Source: Zygnema cylindricum (lineage: Eukaryota > Streptophyta > Zygnematophyceae > Zygnematales > Zygnemataceae). Taken from it: a DNA stretch of 64,000 nucleotides. The position numbers were made by a program, and so were the translations under genes. Where the stretch lies: the NCBI GenBank assembly GCA_037447655.1, contig JBBHKE010000413.1, forward strand, positions 60,001 to 124,000. The letters are read 5' to 3'. Every line of letters begins with the position of its first letter. Positions within the stretch are counted from its first letter, which is position 1. A model generated the notes under the pieces. The model saw only the letters and a list, made by a program, of their open reading frames with translations, was not told the origin of the DNA and did no database searches. Shown here one piece after another: positions 1 through 12,428 of the stretch.

Positions 1-1276
1 TCCACAGATCCCACTAAGCTATTAGTTACTACTCTCCCATCCCCATACTCTATCTCTACAGTAGGGATATTTCTTGTTTCACTAAACGTATGTTTCTCTT
101 GACACATATACATAGAAGACCCTGAATAAATAATCCAACCTTTATCAGGAGCTTCTTTCACTCTGCCAAATGCACACTTGTGTTTCCTTGGAATCTCCGA
201 CTCTGCTTTCACCTCTAACTCATCGTTGAGAATGAGTTTTCCATCATTCTCATCAAAATCCTCACCTGTGACTTTTGTTGCCACAAGTGTTTTCTTCATT
301 GTTCTGGCTGGTCCACCGATCTGCCCCTCCTTCAGTCTCAGCTCCGTCAGTCTAGTACACCTCGCCATGTTATGTCCCGCCTTCTTACAAAAGTGATAGA
401 GTCCCTTTGGAGGCCTAAATCCAGATCCATCCGATTGAATTCCTCTTCCTCCTCCACCAAAGTTTCCATAAGGTTTCTTGGCATTTTTATTCCTCTAGTT
501 AGCTCCAAGAGCCAATGCTTGAACACTCTTTCCTCCTCTCCAAATCTCAATTGTACTTTCGCGAACCAAAATTATTCCAACAACCCAGTTCCACATCTAT
601 CGATAATCTGGCATATCTTGAACTATGTTAACGATGTACTCGTAATCATCTAGTAGTTTTAATTGTAAAGTATTTACCTTTTCTTTCTCGGTCTTCGTTT
701 TCTAGCACTTTCTAACTCCCTTAATAATCCGGACAAATTATTGCAAAAGTTAAACATCTTTCCTCCGTTGTAAATATATGCTTGCACTTTCTGATCAATC
801 AGCTTTTGCTGCTGAATCTATCCACTCTTTTAAATATTTACAAGAGCCTACCACAGATTGGTCGCCTTGTCCACATACAGGTGAGAAGTAGCAAATGTTT
901 GAGTCAAACGTTTGACAATAAAGAGAGTTGCCACTGTGTTGTTGAAATCCCAGAATTCAGTATCATTTGCCTATGTTTTTTGAATAACTCGTACCAGTAC
1001 AGATCTAGTAACTATCGGTGCAATTGGTGTGAGTTTTTTCTTCCCCTTCTCGCTCCCTTTGTCCAACATGATGCTCTCTCCAACTTCATCTATCTCCTGT
1101 GCCTCGACATATTCTCTTGAAAATTTGGCTCCTCCAAAACCTAGTGGAACTCCCACATTTGTAGATGGTTGCCTCATAGGACAACTCACAATGCCACATA
1201 GACGTGTTTCAAAAAGAGCGCCTCTCATCATAGTTTCCTAGTATGTAAACCCTGTTTCATTGAAAATAGGCACCAT
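1..1276 (-). pseudogene. Copia element A: decayed gag and protease start (5' part, window-truncated)
   Basis: Minus-strand Ty1/copia gag and the start of pol. In order from 1276 downwards are a gag N-terminus resembling the other copies here, the gag middle region around 780-1000, a CCHC-type zinc knuckle near 330-400, an acidic linker, and the protease active-site region near 100-150. The protease motif D-S-G reads Y-S-G, so the catalytic Asp is lost. The reading frame is broken by several stops and frameshifts. The ATG at 1276 lies in the primer-binding site, which has lost about nine bases after 'agttatgg'. The rest of pol lies beyond the left edge. Identity as copia is secure by comparison with copies B-F; activity is excluded. 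Confidence 0.85.
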
Positions 1277-1280
1277 AACT

Positions 1281-2140
1281 TGTAAGTTTGTGACCTTCAT
1301 TGGCCCACATATTATCTAGCTTATATGAAGCATGTATGATAAAAGTTGCCTTTCAGACTTTCAGATCAAATAAAAGCCACCTCGACAGATAAGAGTTTCG
1401 ACCAACCTCACCCGTGTGAGAGCGCGACTCACTTGAGTCTGACACAAAAATGATCACTGAACTTCCTCCCCTGAGCAATAAGTTATAAGTGGCCAAAATT
1501 GGCTTATTTATATAAAAGGTCACTTGGAGAGAGGCGTATCAAAAAACACCAAGTCCCTAAACCTCTACTGATAGCTACCTACTACTAAACCTTGGACCAA
1601 TGAGAAGACACTACAATACAAGAAGGTAAAGTGGCTGATGTATTTTTTGTACGGCCATTGTACAACATGGCCATATGGTTGTCACGTGTCAGTTGGGAGC
1701 CATGGTTCCTCCTCCAATCTTTTCCGATGACCAATGATATGCTACCACGTGGCATTTCCGTCACATTGTCCCCAATAGTCGCCAAAAGTCTATTGCGGGT
1801 TGGGGGCTGAAATTACGACCGTCCGATTGCGTTAATTTAAAGGGTCAAATTCGCGTCCGTGCATTTCATCAATTTATTTGTACAACTTTGTCCGTTTATT
1901 CTGTTAAATGAATTAATAGCCGCATAATTGTTGAAATAACTATCACGCCCCATGTATGTAATGATTTTTCTACGACTGGGCGGATAAGGCGGACGGCTAC
2001 TTTGACCAGCGGTGACAGTGTTAGACTAAGATCAAATCTTTTTCTAGTCACATATATTTTTGTGAGAGGTTTGTCTGTTGTTTGTCTCCTCAACTGCTTG
2101 AAAGCAACCATGGCTACCTAAGTTTCAATGACTATAACAA
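1281..2140 (-). repeat. 5' LTR of copia element A (far end unclear)
   Basis: Diverged LTR directly upstream (minus sense) of the gag of element A. It shares with the LTRs of B and C the gag-proximal tgt..gacct end, the 'actcacttgagtctgac' block, the antisense tRNA-like unit at 1979-2043 and the 'aaccatggctacctaag' block near 2108. Similarity fades near 2140, and no TG terminus or target duplication could be fixed there. Confidence 0.6.
1979..2043 (+). other. Antisense tRNA-like unit in LTR of A
   Basis: Plus-strand block, antisense to element A. It has a D-arm/A-box-like 'cggataaggc', a B-box-like 'agatcaaatct' at 2029-2039 and T5 at 2039-2043. It occupies the same LTR position as the better-kept units in B and C. 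Confidence 0.45.
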
Positions 2141-3149
2141 GTATATAGGCTTAGAGTGGCGGTTAGGATAAGCAACTAGGAAATACATTTCAACAATGTT
2201 TGTTGGATTCGAAGAAATGTGGGACAAAGGGAGGTGGAGGGCATCTTGTAGTAATACCTTCATGGCCATAGTAATACGGGTGTAGAACCGCGCGCAGGGG
2301 GATCCAAAAACGTAAGCCCCCAAAACATCTAAGTCATGGACGAAATTCTAGTCCGCATCTGTGGGGTCAAACAGAATTGTGATCGATGACGGTTGAGGAG
2401 AGGTGATAGAAAAAGGACCACCAAAGGCTTCACAATGTCAACAACTCCGTGTCTGACGGGAAAAACCGACACCAGGGGCAAAATGGTTGTGACACTCAAG
2501 ACATTCCAAACGCTTAGAGGTTGGTTTACGAGGTTTGGGTGGAGGTGGGGGAGGGAGAAGGGGGGGGAAAAGTGCTTTCGGACATGGTCAATAAGTCAAA
2601 GAAGCCATGGGAATTGAGAGAGTGAGAGGAAGAGAAAATGTGGGAGAAGAAAAGGAACTATGTGTGAAGGATGGTAAAAATGGTAGTGGGCCAGAAAAGA
2701 ACATGAGGTTTGATGCCGAAAAAGAGAGGGGGAGGGGAGAGGGGGAGAGGAGGGGGGAAGAGGGGGAGCAAGAGGGTTCAAGTATCGGTTTTTGGGTGTG
2801 TAAGGGGTATAGGGGGGAGGCGGCATAAGTTGTTTGTCGAGTGATTGTGTGTGTGCGTATGATGTTTAGAACTCTCTATATGGGGGGATGGGGAGTGTGC
2901 TGATTCATAAGAGGCGTGGAAGAGGCTAGTAATGACATAGGGGGGTCACACCCATGGTTTCTCCAGTGTTCGTGCGATTGGCAGCGACCGTAGGCGCGAT
3001 CTGCAAGTACATAGTGAAGAGTAGTAGATGATGTCGCGTAGTGAGGAAGAGGAAGACGACTGAGTTTTGATCATCGGGTAAATAGTGACGAGTAGTAGGT
3101 GACGTCGCGTAGTGAGGAGGAGGAAGACGACGGAGTTCAGATCGCGTAG
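2141..3149. other. Non-coding stretch with purine-rich block and tandem duplication
   Basis: No gene is supported. About 2500-2830 is very purine-rich (G and A runs on the plus strand), and open frames there on either strand are composition artefacts. About 3010-3148 holds two tandem copies of a roughly 75-bp unit containing 'gtcgcgtagtgaggaagag' or 'gtcgcgtagtgaggaggag'. Confidence 0.6.
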
Positions 3150-3406
3150 TACAGTTATTAGTTTGTATAATTAGTATTAGTACAGTTACAAATATGCATA
3201 ATTAGTACTAGTACAGTTTTTTGTCTGTATAATGAGCATTAGTACATGTTTTAGTATGTGTAATTAATATTGTTACATTTATTAGTCCAAGTATTAATAT
3301 ATATTTAGTAATAGTACAATTTTTAGTGTGTCAAAATTAGTATTAGTATAGTAATTAGTATAAATAATTAGTATTTGTACAGTTATTAGTTTATAAAATT
3401 AGTTGT
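3150..3406. repeat. 31-bp imperfect minisatellite
   Basis: About eight head-to-tail units of roughly 31 bp, each starting near 'tacagttattagt' and ending near 'aattagtattag'. One unit is longer (about 41 bp). Confidence 0.75.
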
Positions 3407-4075
3407 CTTTATGGTTGTCCTTTGTTTATTTTGTCTTTTAGGATTTTTGTCTTTTGTGTGTGTTCCCTTTTGTGAGTTTTGTATTTTGTGTGTTTTGATG
3501 TCTTTTGTGTGTTTTGTCTTTGATGTGTTGTCTTTTGCATGTTTTGTCTTTTCTGTGTTGTCTTTTGTGTGTTTTGTCTTTAACATGTTTTGACTTTTGT
3601 GTGTTTTATTTTTGTTACACGTTTTTTCTTTTGTGTGTTTTGTCTTTTGTGTTTTGTCTTTTGCGTGTCATGTCTTTCGTGGAGTTTTTTTGTGTGTTTT
3701 GTCTTTTATGTTCTATCTTATGTGTTTTCTCTTTTGTGAGTTCTGTTGTTGTCTTCGGTGTGTTCGGTCTTTGATGTTTTTTCTTTTGTTTTTTCTGTGA
3801 ATTTACTTTTGTGAGTTTTGTCTTTGATGTGTTGTCTTTCGTATGTTCTGTCTTTTGTGGGTTTTTTCTTTGGTGTGTTTTTTTATATTGTCTTTTGTCT
3901 TTTGTATATTTTTTCTTTTGTGTTCTGTCTTTTGTGAGTTTTGCCTTTTTGTTTGTTGGTCTTTTATGTTGTCGTTTGTTTTTTGGTCTTTTGTTTTGTC
4001 TTTTGTGTTTTTTGTTTTGTGTTTTGTCTTTTGTCTTTTGTCTGTTGTCTTTTCTATGATTGGTCTTTTGTGTGG
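3406..4075. repeat. TTTTGTC-type low-complexity tract
   Basis: About 670 bp built from degenerate 8-20 bp units such as 'ttttgtcttttgtgtg'. The long open frames it produces (Lys/Thr-rich on minus, Cys/Phe-rich on plus) are products of the repeat. A shorter related tract lies at 16528-16640. Confidence 0.85.
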
Positions 4076-5060
4076 AGAAAACTCGGAACGACAATCGCGG
4101 TTGGTGTCTTTTGCGTGTCCCTTTAGTCTATTTTGACCCATGTACCTGTTTTGGCTTCCTCGTTGCACGGAGGTCGCTAAAGTTGTCAGGTGGATGCCCA
4201 CCAAAAGTTTGAGATTTCATGCAGGTCGTTTGCATCTGACATGGGAGAAAATCTTATGTTGGCGTTTCTCGAAGTGGTTGTCAGGTGGTTCATCAACTTC
4301 GAAAAGAAAAACATATCGGGCCTATGTCTTTTTGGCTGCAATCATGCGGAAGCAAATGGTTGTATTATAAGTCATATCCCCTTGGGTTATGTGCTAGTAG
4401 TGTCGTGTATCAGGAAAGTTCTTATCGCGATAAACTCAATAATCAATATATCGAATATTGAACAGTCTGAGGACACGATTTATCGGTCCGAGACCAGCCA
4501 AACTTATCGCGATATATTTGGTGGGAGGTCGTGGTCTGTATAGAGTTGCATGGAAATAATATACACGAAATTGTACAGAAGATCCCCTGGAAACCCAATG
4601 TACTCAAACATCGTGAAAGTTATCAAGCCGATAACATATCTCGATCCATCGCAAATTTATCGCGATATTAGCCTTTTTGATGTTCGGGGACGGTATATGG
4701 AATGGTATGTCAAAAAAAGACTTACGTAGTTGCTTTTGGTAGATTTTTAGTTATGTTGAGGTTTTGTTGGTAGTTGTTGGATCTTTCCTTTGATGTTTCG
4801 TATGTTGTTTTTTGCTTCTTTGGGTGTTTTCGGTTTACCTGCCATCTTTTCGTATTTTCGCTGCTTTTGCCTTGCTTATTCTTTTTGTTTCTTCCCCCCA
4901 CAAGTAGGTTTTCAGTTTTTGCAGTGCTACTTTCTTTTGTTCCCATGGACTCAGATGGTTTACCATCGCGCTTTTTAATAAAGTCAGCCCTTTTTCTTAT
5001 GTCAAAAAAAGACACATTGAATATGGACAAGAGGCTCTCGATAAACAACACTAGTTGATC
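4076..5060. other. Unrecognised sequence with TATCGCGATA palindromes
   Basis: No supported gene. The 10-bp palindrome TATCGCGATA occurs near 4425, 4505 and 4665 among other 'cgatat' motifs, like the interior of the small hAT-like element at 28792-29155. A T-rich stretch at 4730-4900 gives a Lys/Asn-rich minus frame that I do not accept as coding. Confidence 0.4.
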
Positions 5061-6715
5061 AACTATCTCGGGCGGTTAAGGCCTTCCAGTTATTCACCCT
5101 CTTTTCTCTTCTGCGACAGTCGATGTCGTCCAAGCGCAGGGTGCTTGCTTGGCTCGAGTACTTTTGTTTCCCACTATCTTGGTACAGGTATAGAGAAAGT
5201 CATCCCCAAGACTCCTCCATAAATTTTCATCCGGTTACCGTCAAGGTGAACATTTCTGGAATTTTGATGTGCAAAAGCAAACCATGCAATTGAAGACATT
5301 TAATACTGTACGCCTGCAGCAACAGTTATCGCCGAAACGGCAAGTCCGTGTTCAAGGGTCGCAAAGCAAAGTTGACAGCTTTATGGGAGATATAAACTCA
5401 GAAGCAATCTTCCCCCGTCCAAATGCCTGCTCAAACGAGTGCACACTTAAATGCCCTCACTCAAAATTAGATGCAACAAATATGTTAGGTCCAGACGCAT
5501 CCTGTATTATAGCCGTGTATACGGGAGCTCAGCAAAAGTAGATAGTGAATCCAGCCCTGTTCCTTCATGCCCTTAACATTGACTTGGCACCCAGAATATT
5601 TTTGCATTTTTGCATCTCGCACAATATTCAATGTGCAGGTAAAATAAATAGCCGAAAGGAAGTACGTAATGATGTGATTATAAGCCTGGTGGGAATCATT
5701 TTAATGAAGCGCCATTCCTTATTTCTAGTTGGTTTTGTTACATTTCGGCCTTAAAAAAGGTTCCATTGGCAAAGTCAGTTCAGCAATTTGTTGGTACATA
5801 ACGCAATTTCTATTTGAACTTTTCCTTTCCCGGCGACAAGCCAGGATGCCGGTAAAAGTAAAGTACATAGCACTGCTTCACGCTCAATACAACATCGCAA
5901 TACGAAATAAGAGGCTCCTCAGTACAATCCACAGAACTGAGGGTACTGCGGGTATCGTATGAAATTTGATATAAAACAAAAAATGAATAGAATGAGAAAA
6001 ACAGACTGTCAAAAACCTCGGTTTCAATTGTTAAAAAACCACAATTTCGATTTACAGTCATGACAGAATAATAATAGATGCCTCTGTCAACAGATGTTCA
6101 CGCCCAGTTACCGGATCCCTTCTTGCTAACATTTACTCACTGGAGGGCTTGCCACATATTCTAAATAAACCTTCCTATGCTTGCATACACGGGAAACAAC
6201 CGAAGGAGACGAAAGGCCAGTTTGAAAGAAATAAATTTAGGCCATACGACGTGATTTATTGACAAAAGAATACCAAACTGGAGGGACGGATACTCAAAGA
6301 TTCACAGATGTTTCAGTTGACTGGGTTCGTGGAAACACTCTGAAGCTCTCACAGGCCATTGGTTTCTTCCGAATCGCAGACAATTTGTTAAAAAAAGAAT
6401 CTGCTTGCAAAAAGCTTCCACAAGCACATGAACATTCCGTTTCTTACAAGTCTTCCCTAACCCAGTGATGACTTTCAGCAGAGGGGTCCCCCCCTTTCCT
6501 CCTCTTCGTTGCGGTGTTTATCCACTTCTGTTCCCTTCAAAACTCGGTTGTTGGGACCAAAGGACCATCCCGAGAAAACGCCTCTCATCTTCAAAAAGAG
6601 TAGAGTGTCCTTGCGAAGTCAAAACTACGAGCAGCATGTTGTAGTTAATTATCGATAACAAAACCCAGGCCTCCTTCAAATTAAAAACTTGTCACTCATC
6701 AGTCACGCATGCCAT
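5061..6715. other. Intergenic sequence downstream of the PYRR gene
   Basis: No protein family, RNA or repeat was recognised. The right end presumably holds the 3' UTR of the minus-strand PYRR gene, whose stop codon is at 6716. Short open frames here show no family motifs. Confidence 0.4.
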
Positions 6716-9700
6716 TTACAAAACAGCAGTAGCTGTGCCCATTTCCATTGTTCGATTGCTTCGATCTACGTTCTCTTCCATCCAAAGCTCTTCACGGAGT
6801 TGCATTAGCAACTGACCCAACTGATTTTGTCCCTTTCCTGTTCGGCCTGAGCCCCAGAAATAGTCATGAGGCGATGATTCTACCAGGACAGAACCCCGAG
6901 TGGATAACAGTAGCGCCCTCACAGTTGGATAAGTACAAAATTTGCAGCGCAAGGCAGCGTACATTACTCCCACCTTTGCTGTCGCCCAAAAAGGACGAAC
7001 CTGTACCGCATGCATCAACAAAATGGTTCAAAATGGCATCTCAGAGGAATAACATTCACTCGTATGCACCACATTGCCAGTTTCACATATCTAATACCAA
7101 TCTTTAAGCTTGGGTATCATAAAGTAAAGCAAAGGCTAATACTATGCAGCCTGATTTGCCACTGTATTAGGGAAAGCAAGGAAAGAGAGTGAACTCACCA
7201 GATCTGGACGTTCACGCTCCAATCGTCGTCCAAGCCTCGCTGCCTCTTCCGGGCTCCTTACTGACCTAATGGCACTTACCGTGTCCAATGCTACAGCATC
7301 TGTACTGCCTGTAAATTTTTGGGCCTGTATGATACTCCGACAAGGCACAGAGAGTCAGGCTGAAGAGCCAAAATTATGCAGAAACAGGAAGTACACCGTG
7401 AATCGCTATAAACATTAAGAAATAACTAGTATGAAAAATTCTATTTTGGTCCAAACAACGTGGGCAATTTTGAAACGCAAAAAGAATTTGCATTAAAAAC
7501 AAACCAACTAGAATTAGTAACACTATTCTGTATTCAGAGGGCAAAAGAAATAAGGGGACAAAATAAGTGCTATTAACCATAATAGGGATTCACGGTGTAT
7601 CTCGAACAACATCTGTTCTGATAGGATTATGTGCGTGTAACTGTTTGTCTTTTCTTAACTATGTCTATAACTGCCAAGGATTAAACTTGACAAACTGAAA
7701 ATAAGGACTTAGTCTGCTAGCCTGTCCATTACCATGGTTAGACGTCTAACCTACAAGAACAAAAAGCCAGCCTGCACCACCACTAAACAAAAAGTTCCCC
7801 CAATACATAGGCCAATTCAGCGACTCTTTTCAAGACCCAGGCACTCTGAAGTTCATCCTACCTGATAATAATGTTCGACACTTTGCCATAATAAACTTGT
7901 CGAGGGAGAGTCAGCTACTGGCATTCTAATGGGATGGGGAGAAAAATTAGAGAATGCACCATAGCAATCCCATGCCTTGTAAAAGGACACTGTTGGGGGG
8001 CCTCCAATCCCCACAGCTCCTTCGACCTCATGTGATCCTAGGGCCGGAGGCATGATAGGGCGTGGGTCAGGAAGGGGATGCAAAAAGCCCGTGATAAGGA
8101 GGTCCGGCCCAACCTGTGAGGTCAGGAGAGCGCAGTCAGGCTCAAAGGAACATGTAATATACACCCATATTCTCTTTTCCAACATAATGGATTACAGTCG
8201 TGCATTCCAGTATTTGAATCAAACAGACCCTTCCTTCTCAATCCTGGCTCTGACAGAAATGACCTGCTCGGTAAAAAAGAGCATAACAAATTTCTCAGAA
8301 CGTTATCGTGAAGTAAGAAAATTAAGTCACCTGTTCAAAGGAAGTTTTAGTAAGGTTAAGGGCCTGTGTCATCTCCACAAAACCAAGCTCCCCCACAGGA
8401 GATGGTGCTGTCACTCCTCCAATTATCTTTGGAGCCACAAACGCCATCACCTGAACAAGTTTGTCCTACTCACTTTAGAAACCAGAAACAAGCATTTCAA
8501 ACATCCAAAATTTACCAGCCTCCAAAGGTAAGATCTTCCCCCTTCGTGTGCATCAGAACAAATTACAACGCCCTTCAAAACTGTTCAGATGATGCTTGAT
8601 GGATAATTTCTTTAACAGATTTACGAAGATTAGAATACTTTTGTGTAAGTTCACTTCATTTTTTTTCTCGTTCAATTCTGTTTTTTTTAGCCATTCCAGT
8701 ATAATTGAATCACTATTAATATTGTTATACATGCAATTAATGCTTGTTTTTTGCAGTGCGATAAAACTGTAAACTATCAAATTCAATTTCAATTAGTAAT
8801 TGAAAACTGAATAAAATTAAAAGCATAATGCAAGGACGTTATGTGGTCGTGTAGAAATTACTGTTGCACATAAAACATGAAATGCTTTCTGCAAACAACC
8901 CCAAAACCTTTCTACCGTCATTCGAAAACATTTCTGACCAATGACAGCCCACCTTGTGAATGCTCCCTGAAGTAATAGCAGGAGCAGACAGAGTGCCCCC
9001 ACACTCCCAAAGCACCTGTAGAAAGCCCCTTTGTGCACAGTATTCCATTACCGCATTTGGTGTCAAGAAATCAAATTCCACAACCTCTACATCCTTGTGC
9101 TTTAGAAAGGTTTGAAAATCTTCGCGGGCTCCTCGCTGTGTCATGACTATGGTGGGAGCACAGCTCACATCCCACAAGCGAGCATTCTCTGGCAAACGGA
9201 GGGTGCGTGACATGACAATTCGTGCTGGGACATGCCCACCTTCTTGGCGAGTAGTTAAACGAGGATCTGAGAGCCGCCCCACCAAACAACATGTTCACAA
9301 CACTCCTGTTTGGTCTAAAATTCCTGCCTGCATAAATCCCTGCTTCCTTTGGATCGTTTGTCACCGAAGCCCCTAAATATCGGATTTGATAAGCCTATAA
9401 AACAAAGGAAAAATACCAATGGGTGGAACTCTCATGTTGCGAAATTTTTGTATGAATACAACAGAGTTCAATCACAAAGGACAGTACTGAAAACATGAAT
9501 GGCCAAAAGTAGACATCCTCACCATCTCTTCGAACAGTATTTCCACCTACAATGACGGCATCAGACTGCGCTCTAGTCTCAAAGACACGTTGTCGGGCGA
9601 GTTTACTTGTCACCCATGCTGCATGTCCAGTGCTGGCTGCTATTTTCCCTGGTAGAAATTGCCCGACACAACCGTGAAGTACATTTGTAAGTTCGCACAC

Positions 9701-12428
9701 ACAGAAAACAAAGAAAGACAATTACTTTCGAAGAACTCAAGACGACAGACTCGAGCTTAGTTGTGAATTGCCTTTTACATTCAAGTGATCAGTTTGTCCG
9801 CCATATGCGCTATATTGCAATTTTGGCGGTCTTTTCGACAATACAGCACTGGATGGACTACTGAGGCATGTGAGGCATGTAAGCATATCATGCGCTATGT
9901 GTTCCCTACATCTCTGCTCCCTTTGAACTAGTATTGTGATGATAAAGTAACTTCATAGCTTCCTGATTTCTTGAAAGGAAAAATGCTCTGTAAGTTTCTG
10001 ACATCGTGTCATAGGCTGTAAACATGGTTAGACGCAATTCTTTATATGATCAAGTTTGTCTTGTGTTTATGTCATGGATTCTGTATCAAGCGCTGGTGTT
10101 AAAATCCTGTACCACAGCACAGCATCGACCTCCACATATGACAAATTTGGCTAAACATCACGAGTGGTTTGAAATATCATTCTGTAAACATAGCCAAACA
10201 TGAGCACAGCAGAAAGGAAGAGAAAAAAATGCAGAGTGCTGAACATGGACAATTATCCTTCAGTGGCCTCAAGATTCAGCAGTGTGATGATACCTTCAAT
10301 AGAAAAGGGCATAACGAGTTTAGCATAGCTGGACACCGCAAGAACACCAGAGTATAAGTGCAATAGTGTGACAAGGTGTAAGTAACAAACGTCTTAAAAA
10401 AACCTTCAAACAAAAGCTGTCAATGTTGACAAAAAAGCGATCTCGTAAATCAATCACCAAAAATCATGGAGCAATTGACGCCTTATGGCACAAAAAGTAA
10501 CAAAAAAAAAAATCCAGCATCATGAACCTCCACTGAATGTCTGAATACAAAATCTATAGACTGGGGCAACCTGTATGAAACCAATAGACATGCACGTCAT
10601 GGTGTAGCTGTAGAGAAGCTCACCATCAAGTGTCATGGCATACTTGAGGATGGAAAAAGGGACACGATATACTGCCCGATATAGAAGTGAAGCATTCACT
10701 TCCCGGCAGGCACGAATGAGATCCTGGACACCCCAGCTGTCCTTTCTTAACTTAGGGCACAGCACCAACTCCTATTTTCACTGGTCAGCAATGTGAAGTG
10801 CACATACTTCAAAACCAGAGGAAATAACTAATAAAATCGTCGTGAGACGGTCTTCCAATATATGAGCACAAGATTTTGCGCACTTGACAAGGTTAAATGA
10901 ACTGCAGCTATTATTGTGACATCTTAAGAGAGAAATGAACTTCAATCAAAGAAAAAAAAAAACAAAAAAAAAAAAAACATATGGTTTCCTCAAAGTTTCC
11001 CACTTCCAAGATAGCAACCGCATGACAGACCTCATATTGAGGACCAGCCCGTGCTCCCTCCCCAAGGACTGCCACTTGAAGGCCAGCCTCTCGCATACTC
11101 GCGATTGCACGCCCCCACTGATGCTCCAGTGGGTTCCTCATGCCAACAACGACCTCTGCAACACCCGCCTGCCTACCAGCCAGCCAAGCTCACACTCAGT
11201 ATGTTTCAGAAAGAAATTCGCCATGAACCTATTTGCCTACCAACATAACCTTCGAGACTCGGATTAGCGAGCCGGACGCCATCACCCACCTGACAAAGGG
11301 CCTGCACAGCACTATCATCTCCGTGGCAATCCCCGGGTTCTAAGTTAAGATAAGCAACGGCTCCTTTCGCCATTTCTCCTGCATCCTCCACTGCCTGGAC
11401 TTCAGCACAGCAAGTGCCTTGTGCATAAAGGCAGCCTTCTCCCACAATCCGCCCATCCTTGGCGATGACACAGCCTGAGTACGGGTGAGGGGCTGTCCTG
11501 CCCATGGAAGAGCCCGCCAGCTCCACGGCCCGGAGCATAAAAGTCCTCTCAACACCTACGGCAAGCAAGAGCCTGAGTCAGCTTTGTCCAGCTACACCAT
11601 GTACCGTTATTAGTGACACGACAATGACACTGTATTGATGCTCCTAAATTTTACCCCTCGAACCCGAAATAGAAGCAAAGACACTAATTTTATTGTTCTT
11701 CACGCCAATTCTTCAAGAGGCTCATAATCAGCCACGTTATTTGAAACTGCATTAGAATTGATAACATTAATATAAACCCTACCCTAATAATTAATTTACA
11801 CTAATAAAGATTCACAGTTTACTCACTTCAAAACCGTGACAGAAGCATGCGAAAGTGCAGTTGACAGTGAGTGAAACAAGGCAGATATCTCCCTTGTAGG
11901 AAAGAGCAATAAAAAACAATATTAATTGAATTCTTCTTTTTGTTAATACAGGCAATTACAGAATCACTGGTCAAAGACAAAACAGGAAGACCGACACCCA
12001 ACGAAAGAGAATTATAGAGTACTTTTAAGAGACGAAAGCAGGTCGAATTCCGTGAATCAGTGTTAAAGAAGGAAATATAAAAAAACAATTATTTGTGAAA
12101 ATGTTAGGAAGGAGGAAATGGCCTCGGTACCTGAACTATCCGTTGCGGCTCCACCATTATTCCCGCTTTTCCGGGTCCAATTACCGCGCTTTGACTTCCG
12201 CAAATCCCGGGAAAAGTCTGTTCTGTTTTCTTTGCTTCGCTGAAGCAGTTTCTGCGCCTCCACCTCTTGCGAAGAGGTGGAAATTCCGCAATTTCCCTCG
12301 AAGAACCTCCCGCCACTTGTGACGTGACACTTCGTACGGAGCAGCTTTACTCCCTGCTTGAATTCGGGAGGTCTCGGGAAAAAAGTAGAGGCCTCAGGCA
12401 AAAGCCGTAGCCCACTGACTTGCGCCAT
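6716..12428 (-). CDS. PYRR: PYRR-like riboflavin biosynthesis protein (degenerate deaminase + reductase + NADAR), 10 exons
   Basis: Exons, high to low: 12428-12131, 11555-11290, 11168-11031, 10771-10624, 9648-9523, 9266-8953, 8450-8331, 8113-7862, 7324-7199, 7000-6716. All junctions are GT..AG, phases agree and the total is 690 codons plus stop. Residues 1-100 look like a plastid transit peptide. About 101-233 are RibD-type deaminase, but the zinc motif is lost: C-A-E replaces H-A-E, and the PCxxxGxTPPC loop reads PGDCHGDDSAVQ. About 255-480 are the pyrimidine reductase, with VIVGGNTVRRD and FVAPKIIGG..APSPVGELG. About 500-690 are NADAR (FSNFSP, WQSVEHYYQAQKF, SPHDYFWG). In plants PYRR reduces the deaminated pyrimidine intermediate of riboflavin synthesis, its deaminase part is inactive, and NADAR is reported to hydrolyse reactive intermediates. 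An upstream TTG at 12446 is in frame, but the ATG at 12428 in 'gctATGGCG' is the likely start. Confidence 0.93.
7394..7597. mobile_element. Small TIR element, TA target, in a PYRR intron
   Basis: 204 bp between PYRR exons 8 and 9. The ends are CACCGTGAATCGCTAT and (reverse complement) CACCGTGAATC, flanked by TA at 7392-7393 and 7598-7599. Same family as 13669, 14504 and 15168. Non-coding. TA targets suggest Tc1/mariner-type mobilisation. Confidence 0.75.
11595..11818. mobile_element. Diverged TIR element in PYRR intron 1
   Basis: The left end CACCATGTACCGTTATTAGTG follows a TA. The right end contains 'actaataaagattcacagt' before a TA. Both match the CACCGTG..GCTATTAGTG family with several changes. 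It lies between exon 1 and exon 2. Confidence 0.5.

Noticed and set aside
2393-2828. Gly/Arg/Glu-rich and Pro-rich open frames
   Set aside because: Produced by a purine-rich tract; no domain and no splice structure.
3386-4204. Long Lys/Thr-rich and Cys/Phe-rich open frames
   Set aside because: They follow entirely from the TTTTGTC-type repeat read in different frames. No start context, domain or codon pattern supports a gene.
4722-5051. Lys/Asn-rich minus frame of 109 codons
   Set aside because: T-rich sequence on the plus strand explains the composition; no recognised motif.
8052-8599. Plus-strand frames over PYRR exons 7 and 8
   Set aside because: They are shadows of the minus-strand exons, whose splice sites and domains are clear.
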